Below are positions 8,553 to 19,000 of a stretch of DNA of 64,000 bases, piece by piece. The stretch spans positions 124,001 through 188,000 of the forward strand of contig NZ_JANCPR020000007.1 in assembly GCF_028657195.3 (NCBI RefSeq). The letters are read 5' to 3'. Source of the stretch: Streptomyces iconiensis (GTDB lineage: Bacteria > Actinomycetota > Actinomycetes > Streptomycetales > Streptomycetaceae). The translations under genes were made by a program, and so were the position numbers. Under the pieces are notes generated by a model that was not told the DNA's origin, searched no databases, and saw only the letters and a program-made list of their open reading frames with translations. Each line of letters starts with the position of its first letter. The stretch's first letter is position 1.

Positions 8553-9908
8553 ATGTCACAGGCTCTTCCTGGCGATACCCCACCCGTCCACGACCTCATA
8601 GGCATCGGCTTCGGACCCTCCAACGCGGCCATGGCGATCGCGGTGAGCGAGCACAACGCGCGCCTCGGCGGGGAGGAGCCGGTCACCGCTCACTTCTTCG
8701 AGCAGCAGCCGTGCTTCGGCTGGCACCGCGGCATGCTGATCGACGACGCGACCATGCAGGTGTCCTTCCTCAAGGACCTGGTGACGCTCCGGAACCCGGC
8801 CAGCGAGTTCAGCTTCCTCTGCTACCTCAAGGACAAGGGGCGGCTGGTCGACTTCATCAACCACAAGAACCTCTTCCCGCTGCGGGTGGAGTTCCATGAG
8901 TACTTCGAGTGGGCGGCGGCCAAGGTCGACGACATGGTCTCCTACGGCCACGAAGTCATCGGCGTCGAGCCCGTGTTCCATGGCGGAGACGTGACGTACA
9001 TGGACGTGACGGTCAGATCGGGGGAGGGGCTCTCGGTCCACAGGGCCCGCAACCTCGTCGTCGCCACGGGACTGCGCCCGCTCATGCCGGACGGCGTGGA
9101 GCGCGGCGACCGGGTCTGGCACACCTCCGACCTGCTGGCGAAGATCGACGGGCTGGAGGACGCCTCGCCCTCGCGGTTCGTCGTCGTGGGTGCGGGGCAG
9201 AGCGCGGCGGAGAACGTCGCCTATCTCCACCGCCGCTTTCCGCGTGCCGAGGTCTGCGCGGTCTTCTCCCGCTACGGCTACAGCCCGGCCGACGACAGCG
9301 GCTTCGCCAACCGGATCTTCGACCCCGACGCGGTCGACGACTACTTCGCCGCGCCCGAGCACGTGAAGAACCGGTTGATGGACTACCACGGCAACACCAA
9401 CTACTCCGTGGTGGACATCGACTTGATCGACGACCTGTACCGGCAGACGTACCGCGAGAAGGTCCTCGGCTCCGAGCGGCTGCGCTTCCTCAACGTCTCG
9501 CGGCTCGCCTCGGTCAAGGAGACGCAGGACAAGGTGCATGCCACCGTGAGGTCCCTCGTCACGGGCGAGGAGACCGATCTGGAAGCGGATGTCGTGGTGT
9601 TCGCCACCGGCTACAGCCCCGCCGACCCCCTCGGCCTCCTCGGCGAGGCCGCGGAACACTGCCTGCGCGACGACCAGGGCCGCGTACGCGTCGAGCGGGA
9701 CTACCGCGTCGCGACGGACCCCGGGCTGCGCTGCGGCATCTACGTGCAGGGTGGAACGGAGCACACGCACGGCATCACGTCGTCCCTGCTGTCCAACACC
9801 GCCGTACGGGTCGGCGAGATCCTGGACTCGCTGCTCAACAGGGGCTCGGGGAGCGCTTCCTACGAGGCCAGGCAGGTCGCCGGCGGAATCGGCAGCAGCG
9901 CCCGTTAG
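8553..9908 (+). CDS. cchB: L-ornithine N5-monooxygenase
   Basis: 451 residues. FAD site GIGFGPSN at residues 17-24, NADPH site GAGQSAAEN in the middle, and the late ATGYSP block identify a class B N-hydroxylating monooxygenase of the SidA/PvdA/IucD type. It hydroxylates the side-chain nitrogen of ornithine using NADPH and O2, giving hydroxamate precursor for both hydroxyornithine positions of coelichelin. The C-terminal HGITSSLLSNTAVR stretch is also typical. It heads the plus-strand cch gene series and is followed 44 bases later by cchC. The iron box at 8448-8466 should repress it when iron is plentiful. Confidence 0.95.
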   Translation: MSQALPGDTPPVHDLIGIGFGPSNAAMAIAVSEHNARLGGEEPVTAHFFEQQPCFGWHRGMLIDDATMQVSFLKDLVTLRNPASEFSFLCYLKDKGRLVDFINHKNLFPLRVEFHEYFEWAAAKVDDMVSYGHEVIGVEPVFHGGDVTYMDVTVRSGEGLSVHRARNLVVATGLRPLMPDGVERGDRVWHTSDLLAKIDGLEDASPSRFVVVGAGQSAAENVAYLHRRFPRAEVCAVFSRYGYSPADDSGFANRIFDPDAVDDYFAAPEHVKNRLMDYHGNTNYSVVDIDLIDDLYRQTYREKVLGSERLRFLNVSRLASVKETQDKVHATVRSLVTGEETDLEADVVVFATGYSPADPLGLLGEAAEHCLRDDQGRVRVERDYRVATDPGLRCGIYVQGGTEHTHGITSSLLSNTAVRVGEILDSLLNRGSGSASYEARQVAGGIGSSAR

Positions 9909-9952
9909 CCGCGGGTTCGGCACTCAGCTCGGAGAGATAACGTAACGTCGAC

Positions 9953-11011
9953 ATGTCCACGACTGCAGTTGAGCGCCCCGCGCCCAGGGGGACGACAGAG
10001 ACCCGCCGGCGGCGGGCCGTGGGTCTGGGCACGCTCGCGGTGATCCTCGTGGTGGTGGGCGCCGTGTCACTCACCGTCGGCGCGCGCGCGTTGAGCCCTC
10101 CCGAGGTGTGGCACGCGCTGTTCGGGCCTCCCGACTCCGACCAGGGGCTCACCGAGATCCGGCTCATCGTGCAGACCGCGCGGGTGCCCAGAACGGTGCT
10201 CGCGGTCGTGGCGGGTATCGCGCTGGGCGTCGGCGGGGCGCTGATCCAGGGGTATACGCGCAACCCCATCGCGGACACCGGCCTGTTGGGGGTGAACGCG
10301 GGTGCGTCGTTCGCCGTGGTGTCGGTGATCGCCCTGTTCGGTTTCGCCAACCCGTTCCAGTACGTCTGGTTCGCCTTCCTGGGCGCGGCGGTCGCCGGTG
10401 TGGTCGTGTTCGGTCTCGCGAGCATCGGCAGGGGAGCGGGCAACCCGCTGACGCTCGCGTTGGCCGGGCAGGGGATCACGGTGTTCCTCGCGGCGATGAC
10501 CACGGCGGTCTCGCTCTCGGACCAGAAGTCCCTGAACGCGCTGCGGTTCTGGAACTCGGGCTCCGTCGCCGGTGTCGGTTTCGGCGTCATCTGGCCGGTG
10601 ACCGTGTTCATCGCGGTCGGGCTGGTGCTGGCGGCGACCGTGCTGCCCGCCCTCAACCTGCTCAACCTGGGCGACGACGTGGCCAGGGGCCTGGGCGTGA
10701 ACCTCGCGCTGAGCCGGACCGTCGGCATCGTCGCCATCACCCTGCTGGCCGGTTCGGCGACGGCGGCGTGCGGCCCCATCGCGTTTCTCGGGCTCATGGT
10801 GGCCCACGTGGCCCGCTATCTGACCGGGCCCGACTACCGCTGGCTGGTGCCGTACGCGGGTCTGCTCGGAGCCGTCGTCCTGCTGGTCTGCGACATCGTG
10901 GGGCGGCTGGTGGTGCGGCCGGGTGAGTTGGACGCGGGTGTGGTGGTCGCCCTCCTCGGCGCCCCGTTCTTCGCGATCCTGGTGTGGCGAGGAAAGTTCA
11001 GGAGCGCATGA
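9953..11011 (+). CDS. cchC: Ferri-siderophore ABC transporter permease (FecCD family)
   Basis: 352 residues with about nine to ten hydrophobic segments starting at residues 20-43. Family motifs include GALIQGYTRNPIADTGLLGVNAGASFAV (split here only for length: GALIQGYTRNPIAD, then GLLGVNAGAS) and the coupling region CGPIAFLGLMVAHVARYL. These are typical of FecCD/BtuC permeases, which import ferric siderophores. Ribosome site GGAGAG precedes the ATG. It pairs with CchD as the membrane heterodimer of the importer with CchE and CchF. Its stop overlaps the cchD start (ATGA), so translation is coupled. Confidence 0.93.
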   Translation: MSTTAVERPAPRGTTETRRRRAVGLGTLAVILVVVGAVSLTVGARALSPPEVWHALFGPPDSDQGLTEIRLIVQTARVPRTVLAVVAGIALGVGGALIQGYTRNPIADTGLLGVNAGASFAVVSVIALFGFANPFQYVWFAFLGAAVAGVVVFGLASIGRGAGNPLTLALAGQGITVFLAAMTTAVSLSDQKSLNALRFWNSGSVAGVGFGVIWPVTVFIAVGLVLAATVLPALNLLNLGDDVARGLGVNLALSRTVGIVAITLLAGSATAACGPIAFLGLMVAHVARYLTGPDYRWLVPYAGLLGAVVLLVCDIVGRLVVRPGELDAGVVVALLGAPFFAILVWRGKFRSA

Positions 11012-12069
11012 ACGGCACAGAGGTGAAGGCGTCGGTGGCGCCGGGCGTGCGGCTCGGCCGGATGTCGTTCGTATGGAGGCCCTGGGTCGCGTGCGTCACG
11101 CTGCTGCTGGCGGTGGCGACCTTCCTGGTGTTCTGTCTGTCCATCGGCGTCGGGGACTTCCCCATCGGGATGTCCCGGGTGATCGCCACGCTCCTGGGCA
11201 AGGGCGAGCAGGTCGACGAGTTCGTGATCATGGACTTGCGCATGCCGCGTGCGCTGGCCGGGCTCGTCGTGGGGATCGCGCTGGGTGTGTCGGGCGCGAT
11301 CACGCAGTCCATCGCGCGCAATCCGCTGGCCAGTCCGGACATCCTGGGGATCACCGGAGGCGCGGGCGCGGTCTCGGTGTTCCTGCTGACGGTGTCGGGC
11401 GGAGCCTCGGCGGCGGTCGTCAGCTCCGTCGGCATGTCGGCCGCCGCACTCGCCGGCGGTCTCGGCACGGGACTGCTGGTGTACTTCCTGGCGTGGCGGC
11501 GCGGGATCGACGGCTTCCGCCTCATCCTCATCGGCATCTCGGCGAGCGCGATGGCGGAGGCGATCACGACCTGGCTGCTGGTCTCGGCCGACATCAAGGA
11601 CGTGGCCAGGGCCCAGACATGGCTGGTCGGCTCGCTGGACGACCGGTCGTGGGGCGCGATACGGGTGGCGCTGTGGTGCACGCTCGCGCTCCTGGTCGTG
11701 GTGGCCTGCGTCGCCTTCCAGTTCAAGCCGATGCACCTCGGCGACGAGGTCGCCGCGGGACTGGGCGTCCGGTACACCAGGGTGCGGGCCGTTCTGCTGC
11801 TGTGCGCCGTCCTGTTGGCCGCCGTGGCGGTGAGCGCGGCCGGGCCTGTCCCGTTCGTCGCGCTGGTGGCGCCACAGGTGGCGTTGCGCCTGGCGCGGTA
11901 CCCGACGCCGCCGATGGTGGCCTCGGGGCTGGTGGGAGCGCTGCTGCTGACCGGGGCCGACCTGGTCGCGCGCGCGGGCCTGCCGATCACGTTGCCGGTG
12001 GGCGTGGTCACCGCGGCGATCGGCGGACCCTTCCTTGTGTATCTGCTCGTACGGGCCAATCTCAGGTAG
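11008..12069 (+). CDS. cchD: Ferri-siderophore ABC transporter permease (FecCD family)
   Basis: 353 residues from the ATG at 11008, preceded by AGGAG and overlapping the cchC stop by ATGA. A GTG at 10984 is in frame but would overlap cchC by 28 bases and lacks a better ribosome site. Hydrophobic segments fill the protein; SGAITQSIARNPLASPDILG and GPVPFVALVAPQVALRL are FecCD hallmarks. It is the second membrane subunit of the importer. The gene ends 41 bases before cchE, with an iron box in the gap. Confidence 0.93.
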   Translation: MNGTEVKASVAPGVRLGRMSFVWRPWVACVTLLLAVATFLVFCLSIGVGDFPIGMSRVIATLLGKGEQVDEFVIMDLRMPRALAGLVVGIALGVSGAITQSIARNPLASPDILGITGGAGAVSVFLLTVSGGASAAVVSSVGMSAAALAGGLGTGLLVYFLAWRRGIDGFRLILIGISASAMAEAITTWLLVSADIKDVARAQTWLVGSLDDRSWGAIRVALWCTLALLVVVACVAFQFKPMHLGDEVAAGLGVRYTRVRAVLLLCAVLLAAVAVSAAGPVPFVALVAPQVALRLARYPTPPMVASGLVGALLLTGADLVARAGLPITLPVGVVTAAIGGPFLVYLLVRANLR

Positions 12070-12077
12070 ATGGTAGA

Positions 12078-12096
12078 AAAGGTTAGCCATACCTAA
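12078..12096. promoter_or_regulatory. Iron box upstream of cchE
   Basis: AAAGGTTAGCCATACCTAA retains the GGTTAG and ACCTAA half-sites of the DmdR/IdeR consensus but has several mismatches. It lies 15 bases before the cchE GTG. Confidence 0.7.
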
Positions 12097-12110
12097 ATCA
12101 AGGGGGGCTT

Positions 12111-13049
12111 GTGAGCGCTGAGTACGTCACCGGGAACGAGTACGGGGCCCACACGTCCCACGGCGGATCACGGCTGGCCGCCAGGGGTGTCACGGTCGGG
12201 TACGGCAGCCGGGCCGTCATCGACGGGCTGGACGTGGCGATCCCGCCGGGCGTGATCACCACCATCATCGGGCCCAACGGGTGCGGGAAATCGACCCTGT
12301 TGCGGACCCTGACCCGGCTGCTCAAGCCCGCCAAGGGAACGGTGGTGCTGGACGGCGAGGACGTCGCCAGGCTCAAGACGCGGGACGTGGCGAAGAAGTT
12401 GGGCCTGCTCCCGCAGGCACCGGTCGCGCCGGAAGGGCTGACGGTCTCCGACCTGGTGGCCAGGGGGCGCCATCCGCATCAGAGCTGGCTGCGGCAGTGG
12501 TCCTCGGACGACGCCGGTGTGGTGGAGCGTGCGCTGGCGATGACCGGGGTGTCCGAACTGGCCGACCGCCCGGTCGACTCGCTCTCCGGCGGGCAGCGCC
12601 AGCGCGTCTGGATCTCGATGACGCTGGCTCAGGGCACGGATCTGCTGCTGCTCGACGAGCCGACCACCTACCTCGACCTGGCGCACGCGATCGACGTTCT
12701 CGACCTGGTGGACGACCTGCACGAGTCGGGCTGCACCGTGGTGATGGTGCTGCACGACCTCAATCTGGCCACGCGGTACAGCGACCACCTCATCGTGATG
12801 CGGGAGGGGTCGATCCTGGCGCAGGGGCATCCGCGCGACGTGATCACCGCCGGGTTGCTGGACGAGGCGTTCGGGCTGCGCGCCACAGTGATCGAGGACC
12901 CGGTGGGCGACCGGCCGCTGATCGTGCCGATCGGCCGTACCCATGTCCAGGCCGGGCAGTCCGAACAGCCCGGGCAGTCCGAGCAGTTCGGGCACTCCGA
13001 GCACTCTGAGCGGTCCGGCACGGTTCCAGCCGAAGAATATGCAAATTAG
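12111..13049 (+). CDS. cchE: Ferri-siderophore ABC transporter ATP-binding protein
   Basis: 312 residues from a GTG with AGGGGGG upstream. Walker A GPNGCGKST, Q-loop LLPQAP, signature LSGGQRQRVW, Walker B LLLLDEPTTYLDLAH and switch VLHDLNL are all intact, as in FepC/FhuC ATPases. It powers import through CchC-CchD. The C-terminal 30 residues are an unusual low-complexity tail with repeated GQSEQ/HSE units (coding bases about 12952-13018), probably a tandem-repeat expansion not needed for ATPase function. An iron box overlaps the stop codon. Confidence 0.94.
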   Translation: MSAEYVTGNEYGAHTSHGGSRLAARGVTVGYGSRAVIDGLDVAIPPGVITTIIGPNGCGKSTLLRTLTRLLKPAKGTVVLDGEDVARLKTRDVAKKLGLLPQAPVAPEGLTVSDLVARGRHPHQSWLRQWSSDDAGVVERALAMTGVSELADRPVDSLSGGQRQRVWISMTLAQGTDLLLLDEPTTYLDLAHAIDVLDLVDDLHESGCTVVMVLHDLNLATRYSDHLIVMREGSILAQGHPRDVITAGLLDEAFGLRATVIEDPVGDRPLIVPIGRTHVQAGQSEQPGQSEQFGHSEHSERSGTVPAEEYAN

Positions 13050-13064
13050 GCTAGGCTTGCCTAA
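13046..13064. promoter_or_regulatory. Iron box upstream of cchF, overlapping the cchE stop
   Basis: TTAGGCTAGGCTTGCCTAA matches the DmdR/IdeR consensus well (TTAGG-TAGGCT--CCTAA). Its TTAG overlaps the cchE stop codon, 70 bases before the cchF ATG. Confidence 0.88.
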
Positions 13065-13133
13065 GTGGGCCGGGTAGGGTTTGGCTGCCCTGAGACAGGG
13101 CGCAGCGGACAACTCGATAGCAAGGGAACCCGG

Positions 13134-14183
13134 ATGCACCTCCATCGAACGACGCTCACGAAGTCCTGGCGTCGGTTGGCGGCGACTCTGTCCGCCGCGG
13201 TCCTCGGCGCCGGCCTCCTCGCGGGGTGCGGTTCCGACTCGGCGGACAAGCCGAGCGACGAAGCGCCGGCCGCCGCCGGTGGCGAGTTCCCGGTGACCGT
13301 GGACCACGCGTTCGGTTCCACGAAGGTCACCAAGGCGCCCCAGCGGGTCGTCTCCGTCGGCTACACCGACGACCAGGCCCTTCTGGCGCTCGGAACCAAG
13401 CCGGTCGGCATGGTCGACCAGTATCCGAACCCGGCGGGCAAGAGCCCCGACATCAACACCCAGTGGCCCTGGGTGAAGGACAAGTGGGGCAAGACCCGCC
13501 CCGAAGTCATCATGAAGAACGGCGACTCGGCCCCCAACTACGAAAAGATCGCAGCGCTGCGCCCCGACTTGATCGTCGCGGTCTACTCCGAGATCGACAA
13601 GGCCGCCTACGACAAGCTCTCCAAGATCGCCCCGACGGTGGGCCGTACCAAGGCCGAGAAGGAGCCGTTCAGCGCTCCGTGGCAGGACAACGCCCGCCAC
13701 ATCGCCAAGGCGCTCGGCAAGGAGGACGAGGGCGCCAAGCTGGTGAAGGGTATCGACGGCAAGCTCGCCGCGGCGCGCGAGGAGCACCCGGAGTTCGCGA
13801 AGCAGACCGCCGTCGTACTGTCCTGGTACAAGGACTCGGTCGCGCCGTTCACCACCACCGACGTGCGCGGGCGGCTGGTGACGGGCATCGGCTTCAAGGG
13901 CGAGAAGAAGATCGACAAGGTCGCCGGCGGCAAGTTCTCCACCGAACTGTCCCCCGAGCGCGTCGACTTGGTCGACGTCGACCGCGTCTTCGTCGTCAAC
14001 GACAAGGCGGACCAGGAGTCGTTGAAGAAGTTCAAGCTGTTCGCCAACCTGTCGGTGGCCAAGAAGGGGAACGTGTCGTACCTGCTGGACAGCGAGGGAC
14101 CCGCGGTCGGTGCCGCCATGTCCCAGAGCACCCTGCTGTCCTTGCCGTACGCGATCGACGAACTCGTCAAGTCGGTCGACTGA
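13134..14183 (+). CDS. cchF: Ferri-siderophore-binding lipoprotein
   Basis: 349 residues from the ATG at 13134 (AAGGGA upstream). Signal peptide with Arg-rich n-region (KSWRRL), hydrophobic core and lipobox LLAGC, lipidated Cys32. The mature protein has the class III solute-binding fold of FepB/FhuD-type proteins: PQRVVSVGYTDDQALLALG, LRPDLIVAV and a C-terminal LSLPYAIDELVKSV. It should capture the ferri-siderophore outside the membrane for CchCDE. It has its own iron box, so it may be made in excess over the permeases. Confidence 0.93.
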   Translation: MHLHRTTLTKSWRRLAATLSAAVLGAGLLAGCGSDSADKPSDEAPAAAGGEFPVTVDHAFGSTKVTKAPQRVVSVGYTDDQALLALGTKPVGMVDQYPNPAGKSPDINTQWPWVKDKWGKTRPEVIMKNGDSAPNYEKIAALRPDLIVAVYSEIDKAAYDKLSKIAPTVGRTKAEKEPFSAPWQDNARHIAKALGKEDEGAKLVKGIDGKLAAAREEHPEFAKQTAVVLSWYKDSVAPFTTTDVRGRLVTGIGFKGEKKIDKVAGGKFSTELSPERVDLVDVDRVFVVNDKADQESLKKFKLFANLSVAKKGNVSYLLDSEGPAVGAAMSQSTLLSLPYAIDELVKSVD

Positions 14184-14229
14184 GCATGGCGTTCGACGTG
14201 CCCAGCTCCCTGCGCCCCCTGGTACGCGG

Positions 14230-16017
14230 GTGAGCACCGCCGGAACCCGCCCAGCGCCGGCGATCCTGGGCATGGCGTCCGGACGTGAGGCCACTCGGTG
14301 GGTCTCGGCCCACTGCCGCGAGGTGCCGGGGCTGACGGCGGCCACCGTGCTCACCACGGTGGCCGGCGCCGCGCTCCAGGTGTTCCCTGTGCTGCTGCTC
14401 GGCCGGGTGGTCGACGGGGTGGTCGGGGGTGAGCCGCGTTCGGTCCTGGTCACGGTCGGGGTGCTGATGGTGGCCGCCGCTCTGCTGGGCGCCGTGGGCA
14501 CCGCGATGTCGACGTATCTGATCGGGCGGCTGGGCGCCGAACTGCTCGCGCGGCTGCGGGAACGCGCTGTCCGGGCTGTGCTGGGGATGCCCAGTGCGCG
14601 GATCGAGCAGGTCGGCAGGGGAGATGTGCTCTCCCGGGTCGGTGACGACGTGGCCGTGCTGTCCAAGGGCATACGGACGGCCGTCCCCACGGTGTTCTCG
14701 GCGGGAGTGCTGGTCGCCATCGCCACGATCGGGATGTTCGGTCTGGACTGGCGGCTCGGCCTGGCAGGGGCCGGTGCGCTGCCCGCGTATGCGCTGGCAC
14801 TGCGCTGGTACCTGCCGCGGTCGGCCCCGCTCTACCGTAAGCAGCGGGTGGCCCAGGCCGATCGTGCGCAGGCGCTGATCAGCGGTCTGGACGGAATCGG
14901 TACGGTACGCGCCTACCGCCTTGAGGAGGCCGTCCGCGAGAAGGTCACCCACGAGTCGTGGCGGGTGCGTGACTTCGGCATCGAGGTGTTCCGGTTCTTC
15001 GGCCGCTTCGTCGGCCGGGAGAACCGTGCCGAGTTCATCGGGCTCGTGCTGATCCTCCTGGTGGGATACGCCCTGCTGGAGGCCGGCGCGGCAAGCCTCG
15101 GCGAGGTGTCGGCGGCGCCGCTGATGTTCCACCGGCTGTTCACTCCGCTCGGCGCCATCATGTTCACCTTCGACGAGGCGCAGAAGTCGGGTGCGAGCCT
15201 GACCCGGCTCGTCGGGGTGCTGGGGGAGCCGGCCGAGGACAGGTTGGTGGGCGACCCCTCCGTCGCCTCACCGGAGGCCGGGCCGTACGGGGTGACGGTT
15301 GAGGGGCTGACGTTCCGTTACCCCGACACCGAGGAGCCGGTGCTGCGGGACGTCGATCTGACGATCCCTGCGGGCGGTTCGCTCGCCCTGGTCGGCGCGA
15401 CCGGCGCGGGCAAATCGACCCTGGCCGCGCTGATCGCGGGCATCGGGACGCCGCAGGCGGGTTCGGTGCGTATCGGTCCGCACGACCTCGCCGGTCTGGA
15501 CGAGGCCGCGGCGCGGGCACTGGTCAACATCCTGACGCAGGAGACGTACGTGTTCTCCGGCCCGCTCGCCGAGGACCTGCGGCTCGCGGCGCCGGAGGCG
15601 ACCGAGGCCGAACTGCGGGACGCGTTGCGCACGGTCGGCGCCGACGGCTGGGTCGACGCGCTGCCCGAGGGACTGAACACCGTGGTCGGCGAGGGCGGTG
15701 AGCGCCTGGACGTCACCAAGGTCGCTCATGTCGCCCTGGCCAGGCTGGTGTTGCGCGCGGCTCCGGTGGTGGTGCTCGACGAGTCGACGGCCGAGGCGGG
15801 CAGCGAGGGCGCGGCCGAGCTGGAGCGGGCCGTGCTGGCCGCGTGCGCCGGCCGTACCACGCTGTTCGTGGCACACCGGCTGACGCAGGCGATGGCGGCC
15901 GACCGGATAGCCGTGCTGGACGCGGGGCGTGTGGTGGAGCAGGGGACACACGGGGAGTTGGTGGCCCTGGGCGGCAGGTACGCACGGCTGTGGCGGGCTT
16001 GGCGAGAGGGTAGTTAG
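14230..16017 (+). CDS. cchG: ABC exporter half-transporter, degenerate signature motif
   Basis: 595 residues from the GTG at 14230; an ATG at 14272 is an alternative. Residues about 35-320 form a six-helix ABC exporter membrane domain. The nucleotide-binding domain keeps Walker A GATGAGKST (389-397), Q-loop ILTQET, Walker B VVVLDES (D517, E518) and switch His549 in FVAHRL. The signature that should read LSGGQ is instead LDVTK (493-497). CchI shows the reverse pattern, so the two probably form a heterodimer with one working ATP site. The likely job is export of newly made coelichelin. It follows cchF by 46 bases and precedes cchH. Confidence 0.92.
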   Translation: MSTAGTRPAPAILGMASGREATRWVSAHCREVPGLTAATVLTTVAGAALQVFPVLLLGRVVDGVVGGEPRSVLVTVGVLMVAAALLGAVGTAMSTYLIGRLGAELLARLRERAVRAVLGMPSARIEQVGRGDVLSRVGDDVAVLSKGIRTAVPTVFSAGVLVAIATIGMFGLDWRLGLAGAGALPAYALALRWYLPRSAPLYRKQRVAQADRAQALISGLDGIGTVRAYRLEEAVREKVTHESWRVRDFGIEVFRFFGRFVGRENRAEFIGLVLILLVGYALLEAGAASLGEVSAAPLMFHRLFTPLGAIMFTFDEAQKSGASLTRLVGVLGEPAEDRLVGDPSVASPEAGPYGVTVEGLTFRYPDTEEPVLRDVDLTIPAGGSLALVGATGAGKSTLAALIAGIGTPQAGSVRIGPHDLAGLDEAAARALVNILTQETYVFSGPLAEDLRLAAPEATEAELRDALRTVGADGWVDALPEGLNTVVGEGGERLDVTKVAHVALARLVLRAAPVVVLDESTAEAGSEGAAELERAVLAACAGRTTLFVAHRLTQAMAADRIAVLDAGRVVEQGTHGELVALGGRYARLWRAWREGS

Positions 16018-16028
16018 GGGAGCCTTGG

Positions 16029-16047
16029 TTAGGTTAGGCTAACTTTT
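16029..16047. promoter_or_regulatory. Iron box upstream of cchH
   Basis: TTAGGTTAGGCTAACTTTT: the first 15 bases match the DmdR/IdeR consensus, the last half-site is weaker. It lies 25 bases before the NRPS start, so cchH has its own iron-responsive promoter. Confidence 0.88.
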
Positions 16048-16072
16048 ATGCCTGGAAGGGGCGCTGCTTTCG

Positions 16073-19000
16073 ATGACGGATTCGCAGACGGAACCGAACG
16101 CTCGTCTCGCACCACTTTCCTCCGCCCAACTGGACAGCATGCGGCGGCGTATCGGCGGCCACGCGGATCAGGCGGAGCGCGTGAACCACGCGGATCACGC
16201 GGCCAGTTCGGGTCACGCGGACCGGGCAGGTCACGCGGGCTACGAGGACCGGACCCTCGTGGAAGCCTGCGCCGTCGGGCTCGCGTACTGGGCGACGGGC
16301 CGGAGCCCCGACGGCATCGACCTCACCCCTGACACCCTGTTCGCCGACCTCTGCGGATGGATCGACAACGGCGGTACCGCGCCCGGCGGTTGGCAGGTCG
16401 GCCAGGACGGCCAGGACGGCCAGGACGGCCAGAGCATCGTGCTCCCCGAAGGCGTCGTACCGGCCGAAGCGCGGCTCGCACTGGACGACCTGGCCGACTT
16501 CCCAGACCGGCCCCTGGGCACCATCGGCCCCTCCAGCGTGGCGGCGAGGCTCCGGGACCTGGCCGGGTGGAACGACACCCACGCCGACCGGGAGCGCCCG
16601 AGCCTTGTGGAGATGTTCCGCGAGCAGGCGCGGTCCAGGCCGGACGCCGTCGCCGTCGTCGACGGGCACCGGGAACTGACCTACCGTCAGGCGGCGGCGC
16701 GCTCCAGCCAGTTGGCCCATCACCTGCTCGAACGGGGGCTCGCGGGCGAACAGGTCGTCGGCATCTCCCTGGAACGCTCGGCCGACATGGTGATCGGGCT
16801 GCTCGGCGTCCTCCAGGCGGGGTGCGCCTTCGTGCCGCTCGATCCGCAGTGGCCGGCCGCGCGCCGTGCCGTCGTCATCGAGGACGCCGGTGTCGTGCTC
16901 CAGCTCAACGACTCGGGCGAGCATGCCTCAGGCGAACCGGAGGCCGTCGCCGTGGACCTCGGCGACTGGCGCTTCGGCTCCTGTCCCGAGCAGGGGACCG
17001 GGGTCACCGTCGACGGTGAGTCGCTGGCGTACGTGATCTTCACATCGGGATCGACCGGGCGTCCCAAGGGCGCGATGATCCGGCACAAGGCGATCAGCGA
17101 GCGCCTGCTGTGGCAGGTCAACGAGATCCTGGGCTTCGGCCACGACGACGCCTCGCTGTTCAAGGCGCCGCTGTCCTTCGACATCTCCATCAACGAGATC
17201 TTCCTGCCGCTGGTGTCGGGCGGCAGGCTGGTGGTGCTGCGGCCCGGCGGCGAACGCGACCCGCACCACCTGCTGAGCGTGATCGCCGAGCAGCGCGTCA
17301 CCTTCACCTACCTGGTGTCGTCCATGCTGGACGTGCTGCTGGAGATCGCGGGCGACTCCGGCCGCCTCGACAGCCTGCGGCACGTGTGGTGCGGCGGCGA
17401 GGTGCTGACCCCCGAGCTGTACGAAAGGTTCCGCACCCGGCTCGACATCCCCATGTACCACGGCTATGGCCCGGCCGAAACGACGATCGGCGTCTCCCAC
17501 GTCATCTACCGGGGCGCCGCCGAACGCCTGTCCACGTCGATCGGCAAGGCCAACCCGAACACCCAGCTGTACGTACTGGACGAGGAGCTGCGCCCGGTAC
17601 CGGTCGGCGTCGGCGGTGAACTGTACGCGGGCGGGCTGCTGTTGGGGCGCGGATACGTCAACGCTCCCGGCCTGACGGCGTCCCGGTTCGTGGCGAACCC
17701 GTTCGCCGGTGACGGGTCCCGGCTGTACAGGACCGGTGACCTCGCACGGTTCGGTCCCGACGGGTCCCTGGAGTTCCTCGGCAGGGCCGACAACCAGATC
17801 AAGATCCGCGGCATGCGGCTGGAGATCGAGGACGTCGAGGCCGGGCTCGCCGAGCACCCCGGGGTACGGCACACCTGCGTCGTCGCGAAGAAGAACACGG
17901 CCGGCGGCACCTACCTGGTGGGGTACGTGATACCCGCCGCGGGGAGCGAGGACCTGCGCGCCGAGGAGGTCACGTCGTGGGCCACCGCGCACATGGTCGC
18001 GTACATGGTGCCGGCGCACATCGTCGTGATGAGGGAGTTCCCGCTCACCGAGAACGGCAAGCTCGACCGGGGCGCGCTGCCGGAGCCCCCGACAGGGTCG
18101 GGCCAGGGCGTCCCGCCGTCCACCGGGAACGAGCGCGCTGTCTGTGCGGCGGTCGCGGCGCTGCTGGGGCTCGAACAGGTCGGTGTCGACCAGGACTTCT
18201 TCCAGCTCGGCGGGGACAGCATCCTGGCGATCTCGCTGCTGAGCGCGCTGCGCGAGGCGGGGCTCCATGTCACGGCGCGGCAGATCTTCACCCACAGCGT
18301 CGTGGGCGCCCTGGCGGCGGTGGCGAGCCGCGAGGACACCGGCACCGTGGACCACGGCGACACCGCGACCGGTGCCGTCGTGGGGTCGCCCATCGTGCGG
18401 TGGCTCGGCGAGACCACCGACGCGATCGACGGCTTCGTGCAGTCGGTGGTGCTGAACACCCCGGCAGAGCTGACCCCTGAAGCGCTCGACGAGATCCTCG
18501 CCGCCCTGGTCAGGCGGCACGACATGCTGCGCGCCAAGCTGGTGCGCGGCGAGCACTGGAGCTTCGAGATCCCGGAAGCGGACCGGGCGTCGGCCGAGCG
18601 GCACGGGCCCGGCGCTGAGGCGGACCCGTCCGGCGCCGGGTCGCACCGGTCAGGGGCCGGGTCGCACCAGTTCTTCGCGGGGTGGCAGGAGAGCGATCTG
18701 CCGCTCGACGCGTGCGTCTCGCTCGCCACCGACGGGCTCGACCCTGCGGGCGGCGTGATGCTGCGCGCCGTGTGGCGCCGTGCCGCGCGGCAACTGGTCG
18801 TTGTCGTCCACCACGTGGTCGTCGACGGTGTGTCCTGGCGGATCCTGCGCGAGGACCTGGCCACGGCGTGGGGCCAGTTCGCCTCGGGTGCGCCGGTCGA
18901 ACTGCCCCCGGTGGGTACGTCGTTCCGGCGCTGGACACAGCTGCTGGAGCGGGCCGGGTTCGAGACGGACCGCGGCTACTTCCAGCAGCTCCTGCCGGGG

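Noticed and set aside
14110..14229. cchG start at 14110
   Set aside because: It would overlap the 3' end of cchF by 74 bases with Cys/Pro-rich sequence of the wrong frame; the GTG at 14230 fits better.
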